A stretch of DNA of 64,000 bases from positions 1 through 64,000 of the forward strand of contig CACYGX010000001.1 in assembly GCA_902774055.1 (NCBI GenBank), written 5' to 3'. Shown here piece after piece: positions 34,236-42,807 of the stretch. The stretch is from an uncultured Bacteroidales bacterium. Lineage in GTDB: Bacteria > Bacteroidota > Bacteroidia > Bacteroidales > Muribaculaceae. The notes under the pieces are model-generated. The model was not told the DNA's origin. It was given only the letters and a program-made list of their open reading frames with translations, and searched no databases. The translations under genes were made by a program, and so were the position numbers. How positions within the stretch are numbered: the stretch's first letter is position 1; each line of letters opens with the position of its first letter.

Positions 34236-35366
34236 ATGGACTATCAACTCATAGCCACACCTAGCGGCACCAATGCCCGCGCTGGACTCATCACGACCGA
34301 CCACGGCCAGATCGAGACGCCCATCTTTATGCCGGTTGGCACAGTGGGCGCCGTCAAGGCTGTCCACATGACCGAACTGCGCGAGGATATCAAGGCCCAA
34401 ATCATCTTGGGCAATACCTATCACTTGTACCTGCGACCCGGCATGGACATTATTGAACGTGCAGGTGGACTGCACAAGTTCAACGGGTGGGACCGCCCCA
34501 TTCTGACCGACAGCGGCGGCTTTCAGGTCTTTTCCCTGGCCGATAACCGCAAACTGACTGACGAGGGCGTGACTTTCCGCAGCCACATCGACGGCAGCAA
34601 GCATCTGTTCACTCCCGAGAAGGTGGTAGATATCGAGCGCAGCATCGGCAGCGACATCATGATGGCCCTCGATGAGTGCCCGCCGGGTACCAGCGACTAT
34701 AACTATGCGCGCAAGTCCTTGACGTTGACCCATAACTGGCTCGCTCGCGGCTGGAAACATTACAAGAACACCCAGCCACGCTATGGCCACAGCCAGGCCT
34801 ATTTCCCCATTGTGCAAGGTTGTGTCTATAAGGACCTCAGGCAGGAATCCTCCAAGTTTGTGGCCGACCTGGGCGCTGACGGTAACGCCATTGGCGGACT
34901 GGCCGTCGGCGAGCCCACCGAGGTGATGTATGAGATGATTGAGATTGTCAACGACATCCTGCCGCAGGACCGTCCCCGCTACCTCATGGGTGTCGGCACT
35001 CCTGCCAATATCCTTGAAGCCATCGACCGTGGTGTTGATATGATGGACTGTGTGATGCCCACGCGCAATGGCCGCAACGGCATGCTCTTTACCCGTCATG
35101 GCATCATGAACATGCGCAACAAGAAGTGGGCCGACGATTTCACTCCCCTGCAGGAAGATGGCCCCTCGATAGTGGATCACATTTACAGTAAGGCCTACGT
35201 GCGTCACCTGTTCATCGCCCAAGAAATCCTGGCTATGCAGATTGCAAGCATCCACAATCTGGCCTTCTACCTGTGGCTCGTGGGCGAGGCACGCAAACAT
35301 ATCATCGACGGCGACTTCCCCACCTGGAAGAAACAGATGCTTCACGACGTGCAGCAACGCCTGTAA
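34236..35366 (+). CDS. tgt: Queuine/preQ1 tRNA-guanine transglycosylase
   Basis: Tgt exchanges guanine-34 for preQ1 in tRNAs with GUN anticodons. The 376-residue protein has the active-site loop TDSGGFQVFSL (D92), GGLAVGEP and the nucleophile region VDMMDCVMPTRNGRNG (Asp at 268/271). The usual zinc site CxCxxC is missing: the segment after DDFTPLQ reads EDGPSIVDHIYSKAYVRHL, and only the His of SIHNL remains. I recall the same loss in other Bacteroidota Tgt proteins, so this is probably lineage-typical rather than decay. A TAAATTTG at 34204-34211 may be its -7 element. lptG begins 7 bp after the stop. Confidence 0.93.
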   Translation: MDYQLIATPSGTNARAGLITTDHGQIETPIFMPVGTVGAVKAVHMTELREDIKAQIILGNTYHLYLRPGMDIIERAGGLHKFNGWDRPILTDSGGFQVFSLADNRKLTDEGVTFRSHIDGSKHLFTPEKVVDIERSIGSDIMMALDECPPGTSDYNYARKSLTLTHNWLARGWKHYKNTQPRYGHSQAYFPIVQGCVYKDLRQESSKFVADLGADGNAIGGLAVGEPTEVMYEMIEIVNDILPQDRPRYLMGVGTPANILEAIDRGVDMMDCVMPTRNGRNGMLFTRHGIMNMRNKKWADDFTPLQEDGPSIVDHIYSKAYVRHLFIAQEILAMQIASIHNLAFYLWLVGEARKHIIDGDFPTWKKQMLHDVQQRL

Positions 35367-35373
35367 TCCGACA

Positions 35374-36558
35374 ATGGAAGAAGAACTCAAGGACATAATA
35401 GAACAACCCGGTCAGGAGGTCCTGGACACTCAGGAAGCCTCATCAGTGCAACCTGCCAAGAAGGAACGTAAGCGCTATCCATGGTATTACATGAAGCGCA
35501 TCGACCGCTATATCGTCAAGAATTTCCTGGGCACCTTCTTCTTCTCCATCTTGTTGCTGTTTGCCATTGTGGTGATGTTTGACGTCAACGAGAAGCTTGA
35601 CGCCGTGCTCACAGCACCCTGGAAGGCTACCGTGTTCCAGTATTTCATGAACTTCCTGCCCTTCGTGCTCAGCCAGTTCAGCCCGTTGTTCACGTTTATC
35701 TCGGTGATTTTCTTCACCTCGCGTCTTGCCGACCGCAGCGAGGTGATTGCCATGCTTTCCAACGGCATCAGCTTCCACCGCCTGACGCTGCCCTATCTTT
35801 TCTCGGCAGCCATCATTGCGGTGGGCAGTTATGTGCTGTCGGCCTACATTATCCCACCGGCCAATGTGGAGCGCATCGCCTACACCAACAAGTGGGTCAA
35901 GAACAAGGAGGTCGTCTATGGCGACAATATCCAGTTGCAGGTGAAGCCTGGAGTGATGGCCTACATGTCGCGCTATGACAACACGACGCGCAGCGGCTTC
36001 AGGTTCTCTCTAGAGGAGTTTGACGGTAATACGCTCAAGTCCAGGCTCACGGCCGAGACTATCCGCTACGACTCAGTGGGACTGTGGACCGTGCGTGACT
36101 ATACCATTCGCCGGTTTGACGGCTTGAAGGAGACCATGAAGTCTGGCTCCGTCATGGACACCCTGCTCAACATTGACCCTCGCGACTTCCTCATCTCTAA
36201 AAACGACGAGCAGACGATGACCTCGCCCGAACTCAAGGAGTACATTACCAAGCAGAAGGCCCGTGGCGTGGCTAACATCAAGAACTTTGAGATTGAGTAT
36301 GAGCGCCGCATAGCCATGACGGCAGCAGCATTCATCCTCACCATCATCGGACTCTCACTATCGTCACGCAAGGTGCGCGGAGGCATAGGCTTGAATATAG
36401 GACTGGGCCTCTTGTTGAGCTTCTCCTATATTCTGTTCATGACAGTAACGTCAACATTTGCCGTCTCGGGTTATACAAGTCCCCGAGTGGCCATGTGGAT
36501 TCCCAACTTTGTGTATATCATCATCGCGGCAATACTATATTACCGTGCATCGCGATAA
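35374..36558 (+). CDS. lptG: LptF/LptG-family LPS export permease
   Basis: This 394-residue inner-membrane protein matches the LptF/LptG permeases, which with LptB extract lipopolysaccharide and pass it to LptC. After an acidic cytoplasmic start, YIVKNFLGTFFFSILLLFAIVV forms the first membrane helix. Two more follow (about 100-125 and 145-165), then a periplasmic jelly-roll domain (about 170-320) and three C-terminal helices. SRLADRSEVIAMLSNGISFHR is the coupling-helix region characteristic of the family. I use the ATG at 35374, because the earlier part of the open frame lies inside tgt. Whether it is LptF or LptG cannot be settled from this gene alone. Confidence 0.85.
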   Translation: MEEELKDIIEQPGQEVLDTQEASSVQPAKKERKRYPWYYMKRIDRYIVKNFLGTFFFSILLLFAIVVMFDVNEKLDAVLTAPWKATVFQYFMNFLPFVLSQFSPLFTFISVIFFTSRLADRSEVIAMLSNGISFHRLTLPYLFSAAIIAVGSYVLSAYIIPPANVERIAYTNKWVKNKEVVYGDNIQLQVKPGVMAYMSRYDNTTRSGFRFSLEEFDGNTLKSRLTAETIRYDSVGLWTVRDYTIRRFDGLKETMKSGSVMDTLLNIDPRDFLISKNDEQTMTSPELKEYITKQKARGVANIKNFEIEYERRIAMTAAAFILTIIGLSLSSRKVRGGIGLNIGLGLLLSFSYILFMTVTSTFAVSGYTSPRVAMWIPNFVYIIIAAILYYRASR

Positions 36559-36579
36559 AAATTGATTTTTTAAGTAATT

Positions 36580-36613
36580 TTTGTGCTAGTTAAGTCAATA
36601 TTGATTATCTTTG
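36580..36613 (+). promoter_or_regulatory. Promoter of the envelope redox cluster
   Basis: TTTG (36580-36583) and TATCTTTG (36606-36613) with a 22-bp spacer lie 28 bp upstream of the thioredoxin gene. The next four genes follow with gaps of 15, 3, 21 and 57 bp, so this is likely the operon's main promoter. Confidence 0.6.
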
Positions 36614-36641
36614 CAACCACAACTAAATTATTATCTTGTAT

Positions 36642-37133
36642 ATGAAAAAGTGTTTGTTTTCTTTCATGGTGTGCCTGCTTGCCGGTATCGGCGTGGCTCA
36701 AGCACAGTTGCCTGCAGTGACCCTCAAGAGTATTGATGGCGCTACCGTTCAGATCGAGACGTTAAACAATGATGGCAAGCCGTTCATCATCGACTTTTTT
36801 GCCACATGGTGCAAACCTTGTAACCGAGAACTCTCGGCCATTGCCGAGGTGTATGACGAGTGGCAAGAGGAAACTGGTGTGAAAATCATTGCGGTGAGCA
36901 TCGATCAGGGGCAGAACATCAACAAGGTGAAACCGCTTGTTGACCAGAACGAGTGGGAGTATGAAGTCTTGCTTGACCCCAACAGCGAGTTGCTCAAGGC
37001 CCTGGGCGGACAGATGATACCCTTTGTCGTCGTCGTGGACGGTAAGGGCAATATCGCATCAAAGCACAGCGGCTACACCGATGGCGCTGAAGAAGAACTC
37101 ATTAAGGAAGTGCGAGAACTTCTGGCAAAATAA
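36642..37133 (+). CDS. TlpA-like periplasmic thioredoxin
   Basis: This 163-residue protein has a signal peptide (ending AQAQ, about residue 22) and a thioredoxin-fold domain of the TlpA/ResA type. The redox motif is FATWCKPCNRE (C57-K-P-C60), and the cis-proline lies in GGQMIPFVVVVDGKG. It is expected to reduce or oxidise envelope protein thiols. The next genes encode an outer-membrane barrel and two further CxxC proteins, so I infer that it services these partners. The ATG at 36642 is preferred to an in-frame TTG two codons upstream. Confidence 0.9.
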   Translation: MKKCLFSFMVCLLAGIGVAQAQLPAVTLKSIDGATVQIETLNNDGKPFIIDFFATWCKPCNRELSAIAEVYDEWQEETGVKIIAVSIDQGQNINKVKPLVDQNEWEYEVLLDPNSELLKALGGQMIPFVVVVDGKGNIASKHSGYTDGAEEELIKEVRELLAK

Positions 37134-37148
37134 CAATCAGTATAAGGC

Positions 37149-38798
37149 ATGGCACTACTATTCAGACGGCTGCTGGTTTTGTTACTGCTGTTGACGGCTC
37201 TCTCGCCCGCGGTCGCTCAGGTGACCGTGAGTGGTAGTGTCCAGAGTGACATCCTCGTCCCCGAGGAGGATGAGAAAATCGGTGCCGAGCGTTCCGACGA
37301 CAAGGTGTTGACCAATACCTATGTGGACTTGAAATTGGGTAGCAAGTATGTGGATGCTGGCGGTCGCTTTGAGTTCCTGAAATATCCGTTGCCCGGTTAT
37401 GAGCCCGACTTCAAGGGATGGGGCGTGCCTCATTTCTATGTCAAGGGCCATTACAAGAACGTGGAACTCACCGTTGGTGATTACTATGAGCAGTTCGGCT
37501 CGGGATTTGTCTTGCGCACCTATGAGGAACGTTCTTTGGGCATTGATAATGCCCTGAGAGGAGCCCGCATCAACTATAAACCTGTCGATGGCATTGTGTT
37601 AAAAGCTTTGACGGGCAAGCAACGCCGCTACTGGCATCACAACGATGCGCTCGTTAGTGGTGTTGACATGGAAGTGGGCCTGGAACAGTTCATCAAGTCA
37701 TTACAGTCTCACGACATGTACATCACGCTGGGCGGCTCGTGGGTCAACAAGCATGAGAATCCCGACGATGACCCAATCTTTGTGGACGTGACACACAATC
37801 TCAGGTTCCCGAAATATGTCAACGCATGGGACGCTCGTGTCAACATGACTTTTAAGGGCTTCAGCGTGCTCGCCGAGTATGCTCAGAAAACCCAAGACCC
37901 CTCGTTCGATAACGGATATCATTACGGTAAGGGCCGTGTGGCCATGCTCAGTGCCTCCTATTCCCGCAAGGGCATGAGCGCCCTATTACAGGCCAAGCGC
38001 AGCCAGGGCATGTCCTTCCGCAGCAAGCGCAGCATGAGCGGCACCTCGAGCTTTATCAATCACCTGCCGGCCTTCACCCACGATCAGACCTATGCTCTCG
38101 CTGCGCAATATCCCTATGCCACCAACCTTGATGGCGAGTGGGCTTTCCAGGCTGAGTTTGGTTACACATTCAAGAAGGAAACCCCGCTGGGTGGCAAGTA
38201 TGGTACAAAGTTGAAACTCAATGTGTCGCATGTGCGTGGTTTGGACTATGACGAGCTGAAGAACCCTGTTGCTGAAGGCATGTTGAGGGGCAGCGATGGT
38301 TACAAGTCAAGTTTCTTTAAAATGGGTGAGACCTATTACCAGGACATTGATGTCCAATTAGAGAAACGCTTCACCCGTGACTTCTCGCTGATATTCATGT
38401 ACATGAATGAACGTTACAACATGACGGTCATCGAGGGACATGGCGGCATGATCAATAGCAACATCTTCATTGCCGACGGCAAGTACAAGTTCTCGCCCAA
38501 ACTGACCCTGCGTTGCGAGTTGCAGTATCAGTTCTGCAAGGGCGACGATGGCGATTGGACATTCGGGCTGGCCGAACTCTCGTGGGCGCCTCACTGGATG
38601 TTCACGTTGAGCGACATGTGGAACTGTGGAGTAACTAAGGTCCACTATTATCAGGCCCTTGTGACCTACAGCCTCAAGTCCCACCGCATTCAGGCGGGCT
38701 ATGGACGCACCAATGCCGGCTTTAACTGCTCGGGCGGTGTCTGCCGCTGGGTGCCCGCTACCCGTGGCTTCACGTTATCCTACAATTACACCTTCTAG
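37149..38798 (+). CDS. DUF6029-type outer-membrane beta-barrel protein
   Basis: This 549-residue protein has a signal peptide (LLLLLTALSPAVAQ) and a beta-barrel of alternating strands with aromatic girdles, ending in LSYNYTF. The pattern VELTVGDYYEQFGSGFVLRTYEERSLGIDNALRGARI is what I recognise from the DUF6029 family, which is specific to Bacteroidota. The substrate or role is unknown. The position between a TlpA thioredoxin (15 bp upstream) and an Omp28-type lipoprotein (3 bp downstream) suggests a functional link to thiol chemistry or to type IX cargo handling. Four cysteines lie near the C-terminus (QFCKGDD, WNCGV, NCSGGVCRW). Confidence 0.78.
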   Translation: MALLFRRLLVLLLLLTALSPAVAQVTVSGSVQSDILVPEEDEKIGAERSDDKVLTNTYVDLKLGSKYVDAGGRFEFLKYPLPGYEPDFKGWGVPHFYVKGHYKNVELTVGDYYEQFGSGFVLRTYEERSLGIDNALRGARINYKPVDGIVLKALTGKQRRYWHHNDALVSGVDMEVGLEQFIKSLQSHDMYITLGGSWVNKHENPDDDPIFVDVTHNLRFPKYVNAWDARVNMTFKGFSVLAEYAQKTQDPSFDNGYHYGKGRVAMLSASYSRKGMSALLQAKRSQGMSFRSKRSMSGTSSFINHLPAFTHDQTYALAAQYPYATNLDGEWAFQAEFGYTFKKETPLGGKYGTKLKLNVSHVRGLDYDELKNPVAEGMLRGSDGYKSSFFKMGETYYQDIDVQLEKRFTRDFSLIFMYMNERYNMTVIEGHGGMINSNIFIADGKYKFSPKLTLRCELQYQFCKGDDGDWTFGLAELSWAPHWMFTLSDMWNCGVTKVHYYQALVTYSLKSHRIQAGYGRTNAGFNCSGGVCRWVPATRGFTLSYNYTF

Positions 38799-38801
38799 AC
38801 G

Positions 38802-39602
38802 ATGATGAAAAGATTATATCCCATCTTATCAGTAATATCGGTCATTCTGCTGATGGTCGCTTGTGATGAGGTATCTCTTGACAAGCGCTTGCAGTATGTG
38901 GAACCGCCTGAGGTGACTCGTGCTGTGCTCATCGAGGATTTCACGGGTCAGTACTGTGTGAACTGTCCGCGTGCGACCGAGGAAATCGAGCGACTTGTTA
39001 AGGAATATGGTGACTCGGTAGTGATTGCAGTGGCCATCCATTCAGGCCCCTTCAGCAAGAATAAGGGTGAACTGTCACCGCTTTATACCGAGGTGGGTGA
39101 TATGTATTTCAACAACTGGGGATTGTCGGCACAGCCCATTGGTCTGGTTGACAGGCTGTTTGGGTCATTGCCATTCAGTTACACTGATTGGGCAGCCGGC
39201 GTGAACTTTGAAGTAGAAAACGAACCTCCTGTGGGCATCCTGACCGATATCAATTATGACAAGGATACACGTAAAGCGGCCATCGAGGTGCAGACCATAG
39301 GTTTGGATTCTGCTCTTGTCAGCGGCTCCTTGCAGGTTTGGCTTGTCGAGGATAGTATCGACAGCTTCCAGCTCATGCCCGATGGCAGTAGGCAAGAACA
39401 CTACAACCACATGCACGTCTTTCGTGCCAGCGTCAATGATCCCTGGGGCGACGACGTGAAGGTGAACCATGGCGAGGTAGTGACCAAGACCTATAACTAT
39501 CAGTTGGACCCCGCATGGGTGCCCGAGCATTGCTCGATTGTCACCTTCATGTTCGACGATGATGGCGTGCAGCAAGTGTCAAAAACTAAATTGACTTTTT
39601 AA
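38802..39602 (+). CDS. Omp28-related lipoprotein with CxxC
   Basis: This 266-residue protein begins MMKRLYPILS and has a lipobox ending in C21 (LLMVAC). The Omp28 domain follows, a thioredoxin-like fold with VLIEDFTGQYCVNCPRATEEI (C52-V-N-C55). Omp28 of Porphyromonas gingivalis is a surface protein of uncertain role, and this family's CxxC suggests redox activity. The C-terminal half is a beta-sandwich. The gene starts 3 bp after the DUF6029 stop, so it is translationally coupled. It is expected in the outer membrane, facing either side. Confidence 0.85.
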   Translation: MMKRLYPILSVISVILLMVACDEVSLDKRLQYVEPPEVTRAVLIEDFTGQYCVNCPRATEEIERLVKEYGDSVVIAVAIHSGPFSKNKGELSPLYTEVGDMYFNNWGLSAQPIGLVDRLFGSLPFSYTDWAAGVNFEVENEPPVGILTDINYDKDTRKAAIEVQTIGLDSALVSGSLQVWLVEDSIDSFQLMPDGSRQEHYNHMHVFRASVNDPWGDDVKVNHGEVVTKTYNYQLDPAWVPEHCSIVTFMFDDDGVQQVSKTKLTF

Positions 39603-39623
39603 CAAGAACTTAAAGATAACGAT

Positions 39624-40295
39624 ATGAAAAGAATCTTTACTGCTTTGATATTGGGCATGGCTTTATTGGCATTGCCGATGCGTGCCCAAGACATAGACCA
39701 GAGTTTTGTCTTTGTTGACAAGGAAGGAACCATCCTGGAAAATGGAGCGACAGTTGTCCGCAATGTGGTAGAACCTTATGACGAGGGTATTGAAGTCATC
39801 TACTCAGAGATCTCGGTGAAGAATGTGTCAGCACCAGCCACCGAGCTCATCAAGATGCATTATTCCATCCAGCAGATTGACAATGGCTCTTATCAGATCT
39901 GTTTCCCGACCTCCTGTAATACCCAGACCGAGGTGGGTGACTACACGACTTCCAGTGGCTCACTGATGGGTGACATCCAGGATATCCAGAGCGAGTGGTT
40001 CCCGACAGCCGATGGCACCTGTATCGTGAAACTGCAGATTGAACTGGTTACCAAGAGTGGATTCCCTCCCCAAGAATCCCATAAGGCATGGGGACCAACC
40101 CTGAACTTGCAGTTTGTCAAGGGAGGTGGTCTTGTAGGTGACGTGAACGGTGACGGTGAGGTGAATATCGCCGACGTGAACAGCCTGATTAATATCATCC
40201 TGTCAGGGGACAATGACCCCGCTGGCGATGTGGACCAGGACGGCGAAATCGGTATCGGTGACGTGAATAGGGTCATCGCCATCATTCTGTCATAA
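39624..40295 (+). CDS. Small secreted beta-sandwich protein with dockerin-like tail
   Basis: This 223-residue protein has a signal peptide (ending MRAQ, about residue 21), a single beta-rich domain of about 135 residues that I do not recognise, and a C-terminal double dockerin-like repeat (GDVNGDGEVNIADVNSLINI and GDVDQDGEIGIGDVNRVIAI) with all Ca2+-ligand positions kept. Two cysteines occur in CFPTSCNTQ and one in GTCIV. It is the smallest of the five dockerin-tagged proteins in the window. It lies in the redox cluster, 21 bp after the Omp28-like gene. The size of its first domain is compatible with an adaptor role, but this is speculation. Confidence 0.82.
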   Translation: MKRIFTALILGMALLALPMRAQDIDQSFVFVDKEGTILENGATVVRNVVEPYDEGIEVIYSEISVKNVSAPATELIKMHYSIQQIDNGSYQICFPTSCNTQTEVGDYTTSSGSLMGDIQDIQSEWFPTADGTCIVKLQIELVTKSGFPPQESHKAWGPTLNLQFVKGGGLVGDVNGDGEVNIADVNSLINIILSGDNDPAGDVDQDGEIGIGDVNRVIAIILS

Positions 40296-40352
40296 GAATT
40301 GAATTCATTATTTTTTATTCATTTTATATTAACTCTAAAAATAGTACAAACT

Positions 40353-42257
40353 ATGAGGAAATTATTACTTCTTCTGACTGCGGCTTTGTTCTTGCCAATG
40401 GCAATGAACGCACAAGCCTTGAATGTGGAAAAAGCCTCTGGCTTGCTTCATCGTGCCAACACATTGCGCATGATGGACAATCGTTTCAAAGCACCCGCTA
40501 GGGCTGACTTGGGTGAGAATCAGCGCATCATGGGTCACTATGACACTGATGACTTCTCAACCGATGGCTTGGGTATCACTGGCCTGCCCGGCACAATGCC
40601 CATCGCAACCGTCATCGAGCCCGATGAGTTGTCTATGTTCCTTGGCGGCAAGATTGTTGCCTTCCGTGTAGGTTTGGCACAGGCTACTCCCATTACCCGC
40701 GTGTTTGTAGCTCCCATCGATGCCAACGGTAACATTGGCGAATTTACTGAGTGGCGTAACAGCACAGGTGTGGTAGGTTGGAACGAGATTGCTCTCGAAA
40801 CCCCCTATGAGCTGAACCTGGATAACAACACTGGCCTCATGATCGGTTTTGATTACACTCAGACCTCGAGCAACTATCCTATCTCGGCAGTTGAGGTGGG
40901 TGACATCTATCCCTCTTACTGCTACATCCAGGGCAGTTGGCAGGATGTAGGTTTGGATTCCTATGGTAACCTGAGCGTTCAGTGTATCGTCGAGAGTGAT
41001 GAATTCCCCGACTACTCGATCCGCATGTCCAAGCTTAAAACTCCTAAGTTTGTGAACATGGGCGATGACGTTGAGTTCACTTTCAACGTGAGGAACTATG
41101 GCCTCTTGAATGTTGACGCCAACGCACTGGCTATTGACGTGATGGTCGATGGCGAGAAGGTTCAAACGTTGACCAACCCCGAGGCATTTGGTTCAAACGA
41201 CATCAGCATGGGTGGCGTGGTATCTACCCAAGGCCTGGAAACTGGTGAGCATATTCTTACCTTGACACTCGCTACCCTCAATGGCGAGCCCATCGAGAAT
41301 CCCCAGTCAGTGGAGAGCGTGTTCAAGATCATCACCGGTAGCTTCCCCCGTCAGAAACACCTGATTGAGGAACTCACCTCTAACACTTGCACCTATTGCC
41401 CGCTTGGCGCTTCCATGCTCCACTACCTCTTGGAGATGCGTGAAGACATCGCCATGGTTTGCGTTCACGGCAACCAGAGTGGCGTGGATCCCAGCAATAC
41501 CGCACAGTGTGACTCCATCTTCGACCTTGTGGGCGCTGGTGGCTGGCCCTATGCCGCATTCGACCGTTCAGTAGGTTGGGAGGATGATACCAACATTGCC
41601 TGTGGTATCGGTTACTATGAGCAGTACCATCAGATGGTTGCTGAGGAGCTGAGTGCATTCCTCGATTATCTTGCCGACGAGACTCCCACCTTTGCTACCA
41701 TCGAACTCAATGGTACCACCGATATGGAAACGCGCAAGTTGCAGCTTGAGGTTCATGGTGACATTACTCCTGACTTTGACGTCATGATGGGTGAAGATGC
41801 CAAGTTGACGGTTTACTTGACTGAGGACGGCTTGGTATATCGCCAGCTCAATCAGGGCAGGTGGGTCAATGACTATGTGCACAACCACGTGCTCCGTCTG
41901 GCAGTCGGATCAGTAAAGGGTGTTGCCCTCAATAAGGTTGGTGACAATAAGTACTCCAACACCTTCGAGGTTGAAATTCCTGCAGAATGGAACATTGACA
42001 ACATGGATGTTGTTGCCTTCATCAGCCGCCCGATTATGAATGGTGCTACTGGCGTTTACACCGACATGTATGTCAACAACGCTAACTCAGTTAGCCTGAA
42101 AGACCTGGCTGCTGGCGTTGAGGAACTTCTTATTGACGAGGACGCTGTGCCCGTTGAGTACTATGACGTAATGGGTCGCATGCATGACACCCCGCAACAG
42201 GGTATCAACATCGTGAAGATGAGCAACGGCTCTGTTAAGAAGGTTCTTGTGAAGTAA
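40353..42257 (+). CDS. Omp28-like thiol protein with type IX sorting signal
   Basis: This 634-residue protein has a signal peptide (MRKLLLLLTAALFLPMAMNAQ). Its N-terminal ~170 residues are beta-rich, followed by an Ig-like domain (about 228-330, MSKLKTPKFVNMGDDVEFTF). An Omp28/thioredoxin-like domain then starts with LIEELTSNTCTYCPLGASML (C346-T-Y-C349). The C-terminus (PVEYYDVMGRMHDT, then GINIVKMSNGSVKKVLVK) is a typical type A type IX secretion sorting domain, so the protein is predicted to be exported to the cell surface. I use the ATG at 40353 in front of the signal peptide. It is the last gene of the cluster and is convergent with the PAP2 gene 4 bp away. Confidence 0.88.
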   Translation: MRKLLLLLTAALFLPMAMNAQALNVEKASGLLHRANTLRMMDNRFKAPARADLGENQRIMGHYDTDDFSTDGLGITGLPGTMPIATVIEPDELSMFLGGKIVAFRVGLAQATPITRVFVAPIDANGNIGEFTEWRNSTGVVGWNEIALETPYELNLDNNTGLMIGFDYTQTSSNYPISAVEVGDIYPSYCYIQGSWQDVGLDSYGNLSVQCIVESDEFPDYSIRMSKLKTPKFVNMGDDVEFTFNVRNYGLLNVDANALAIDVMVDGEKVQTLTNPEAFGSNDISMGGVVSTQGLETGEHILTLTLATLNGEPIENPQSVESVFKIITGSFPRQKHLIEELTSNTCTYCPLGASMLHYLLEMREDIAMVCVHGNQSGVDPSNTAQCDSIFDLVGAGGWPYAAFDRSVGWEDDTNIACGIGYYEQYHQMVAEELSAFLDYLADETPTFATIELNGTTDMETRKLQLEVHGDITPDFDVMMGEDAKLTVYLTEDGLVYRQLNQGRWVNDYVHNHVLRLAVGSVKGVALNKVGDNKYSNTFEVEIPAEWNIDNMDVVAFISRPIMNGATGVYTDMYVNNANSVSLKDLAAGVEELLIDEDAVPVEYYDVMGRMHDTPQQGINIVKMSNGSVKKVLVK

Positions 42258-42261
42258 GCTC

Positions 42262-42807
42262 TTAGAACTGTATCGTTGCAGTTAACCCATAGGCCCGGTC
42301 ACCAAAGGTGGTCGGGCTTATTGTTACCTCAACATCTTTAACAAACGGGCGTGTGAAGATGAATGCACTGCCGGCACCGATGGCGGCACCGCCGAGAACG
42401 TCCCACCAGTCGTGGCGGTCGGTATGGACGCGGCCCCAGGCCACAAAACTCGACACGACATAAGCGGGAACGCCCCATTGCCACCCATAGCGTTTCATCA
42501 GATAGGTCGAGCCGTTAAAGGCTACTGCGGTGTGGGTGCTGGGAAAGGCGTGGTTACCCGTGCCGTCAGGGCGTTTCTTGTGGATACACAGTTCCAGGCC
42601 GTAATTCACGGCCAGACACGTGGCGGTACTCAGCCCCAGTTGTTTCAGCCCCTCGGTATCATGCTTGGCGATAGCGACGCCCAGGGCCGTGGCGTCGGGC
42701 ACAAGGCACAGCACGTCGGTCGTGCGCTTCAAGGCATCATCGGCGGCATGGGCTTGGAGGCATGATGCGCCAAGCAAGATGGGCAGTATCAGTTGATAGG
42801 GCTTCAC
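42262..42807 (-). CDS. PAP2-family phosphatase
   Basis: This 181-residue protein has the three PAP2 phosphatase motifs: KKRPDGTG (residues 77-84), HAFPSTHTA (86-94) and GRVHTDRHDWWDVLGG (125-140). Members remove phosphate from lipids such as phosphatidic acid, undecaprenyl pyrophosphate or lipid A. An N-terminal export signal (ending LQAHA) is present. The hydrophobic helices are fewer than in the six-helix PAP2 proteins, so it may be a periplasmic or outer-membrane-associated type, like LpxE/PagP neighbours elsewhere. It overlaps ygiQ by 4 bp and is the last gene of the uvrB operon. Confidence 0.88.
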   Translation of the reverse strand: MKPYQLILPILLGASCLQAHAADDALKRTTDVLCLVPDATALGVAIAKHDTEGLKQLGLSTATCLAVNYGLELCIHKKRPDGTGNHAFPSTHTAVAFNGSTYLMKRYGWQWGVPAYVVSSFVAWGRVHTDRHDWWDVLGGAAIGAGSAFIFTRPFVKDVEVTISPTTFGDRAYGLTATIQF

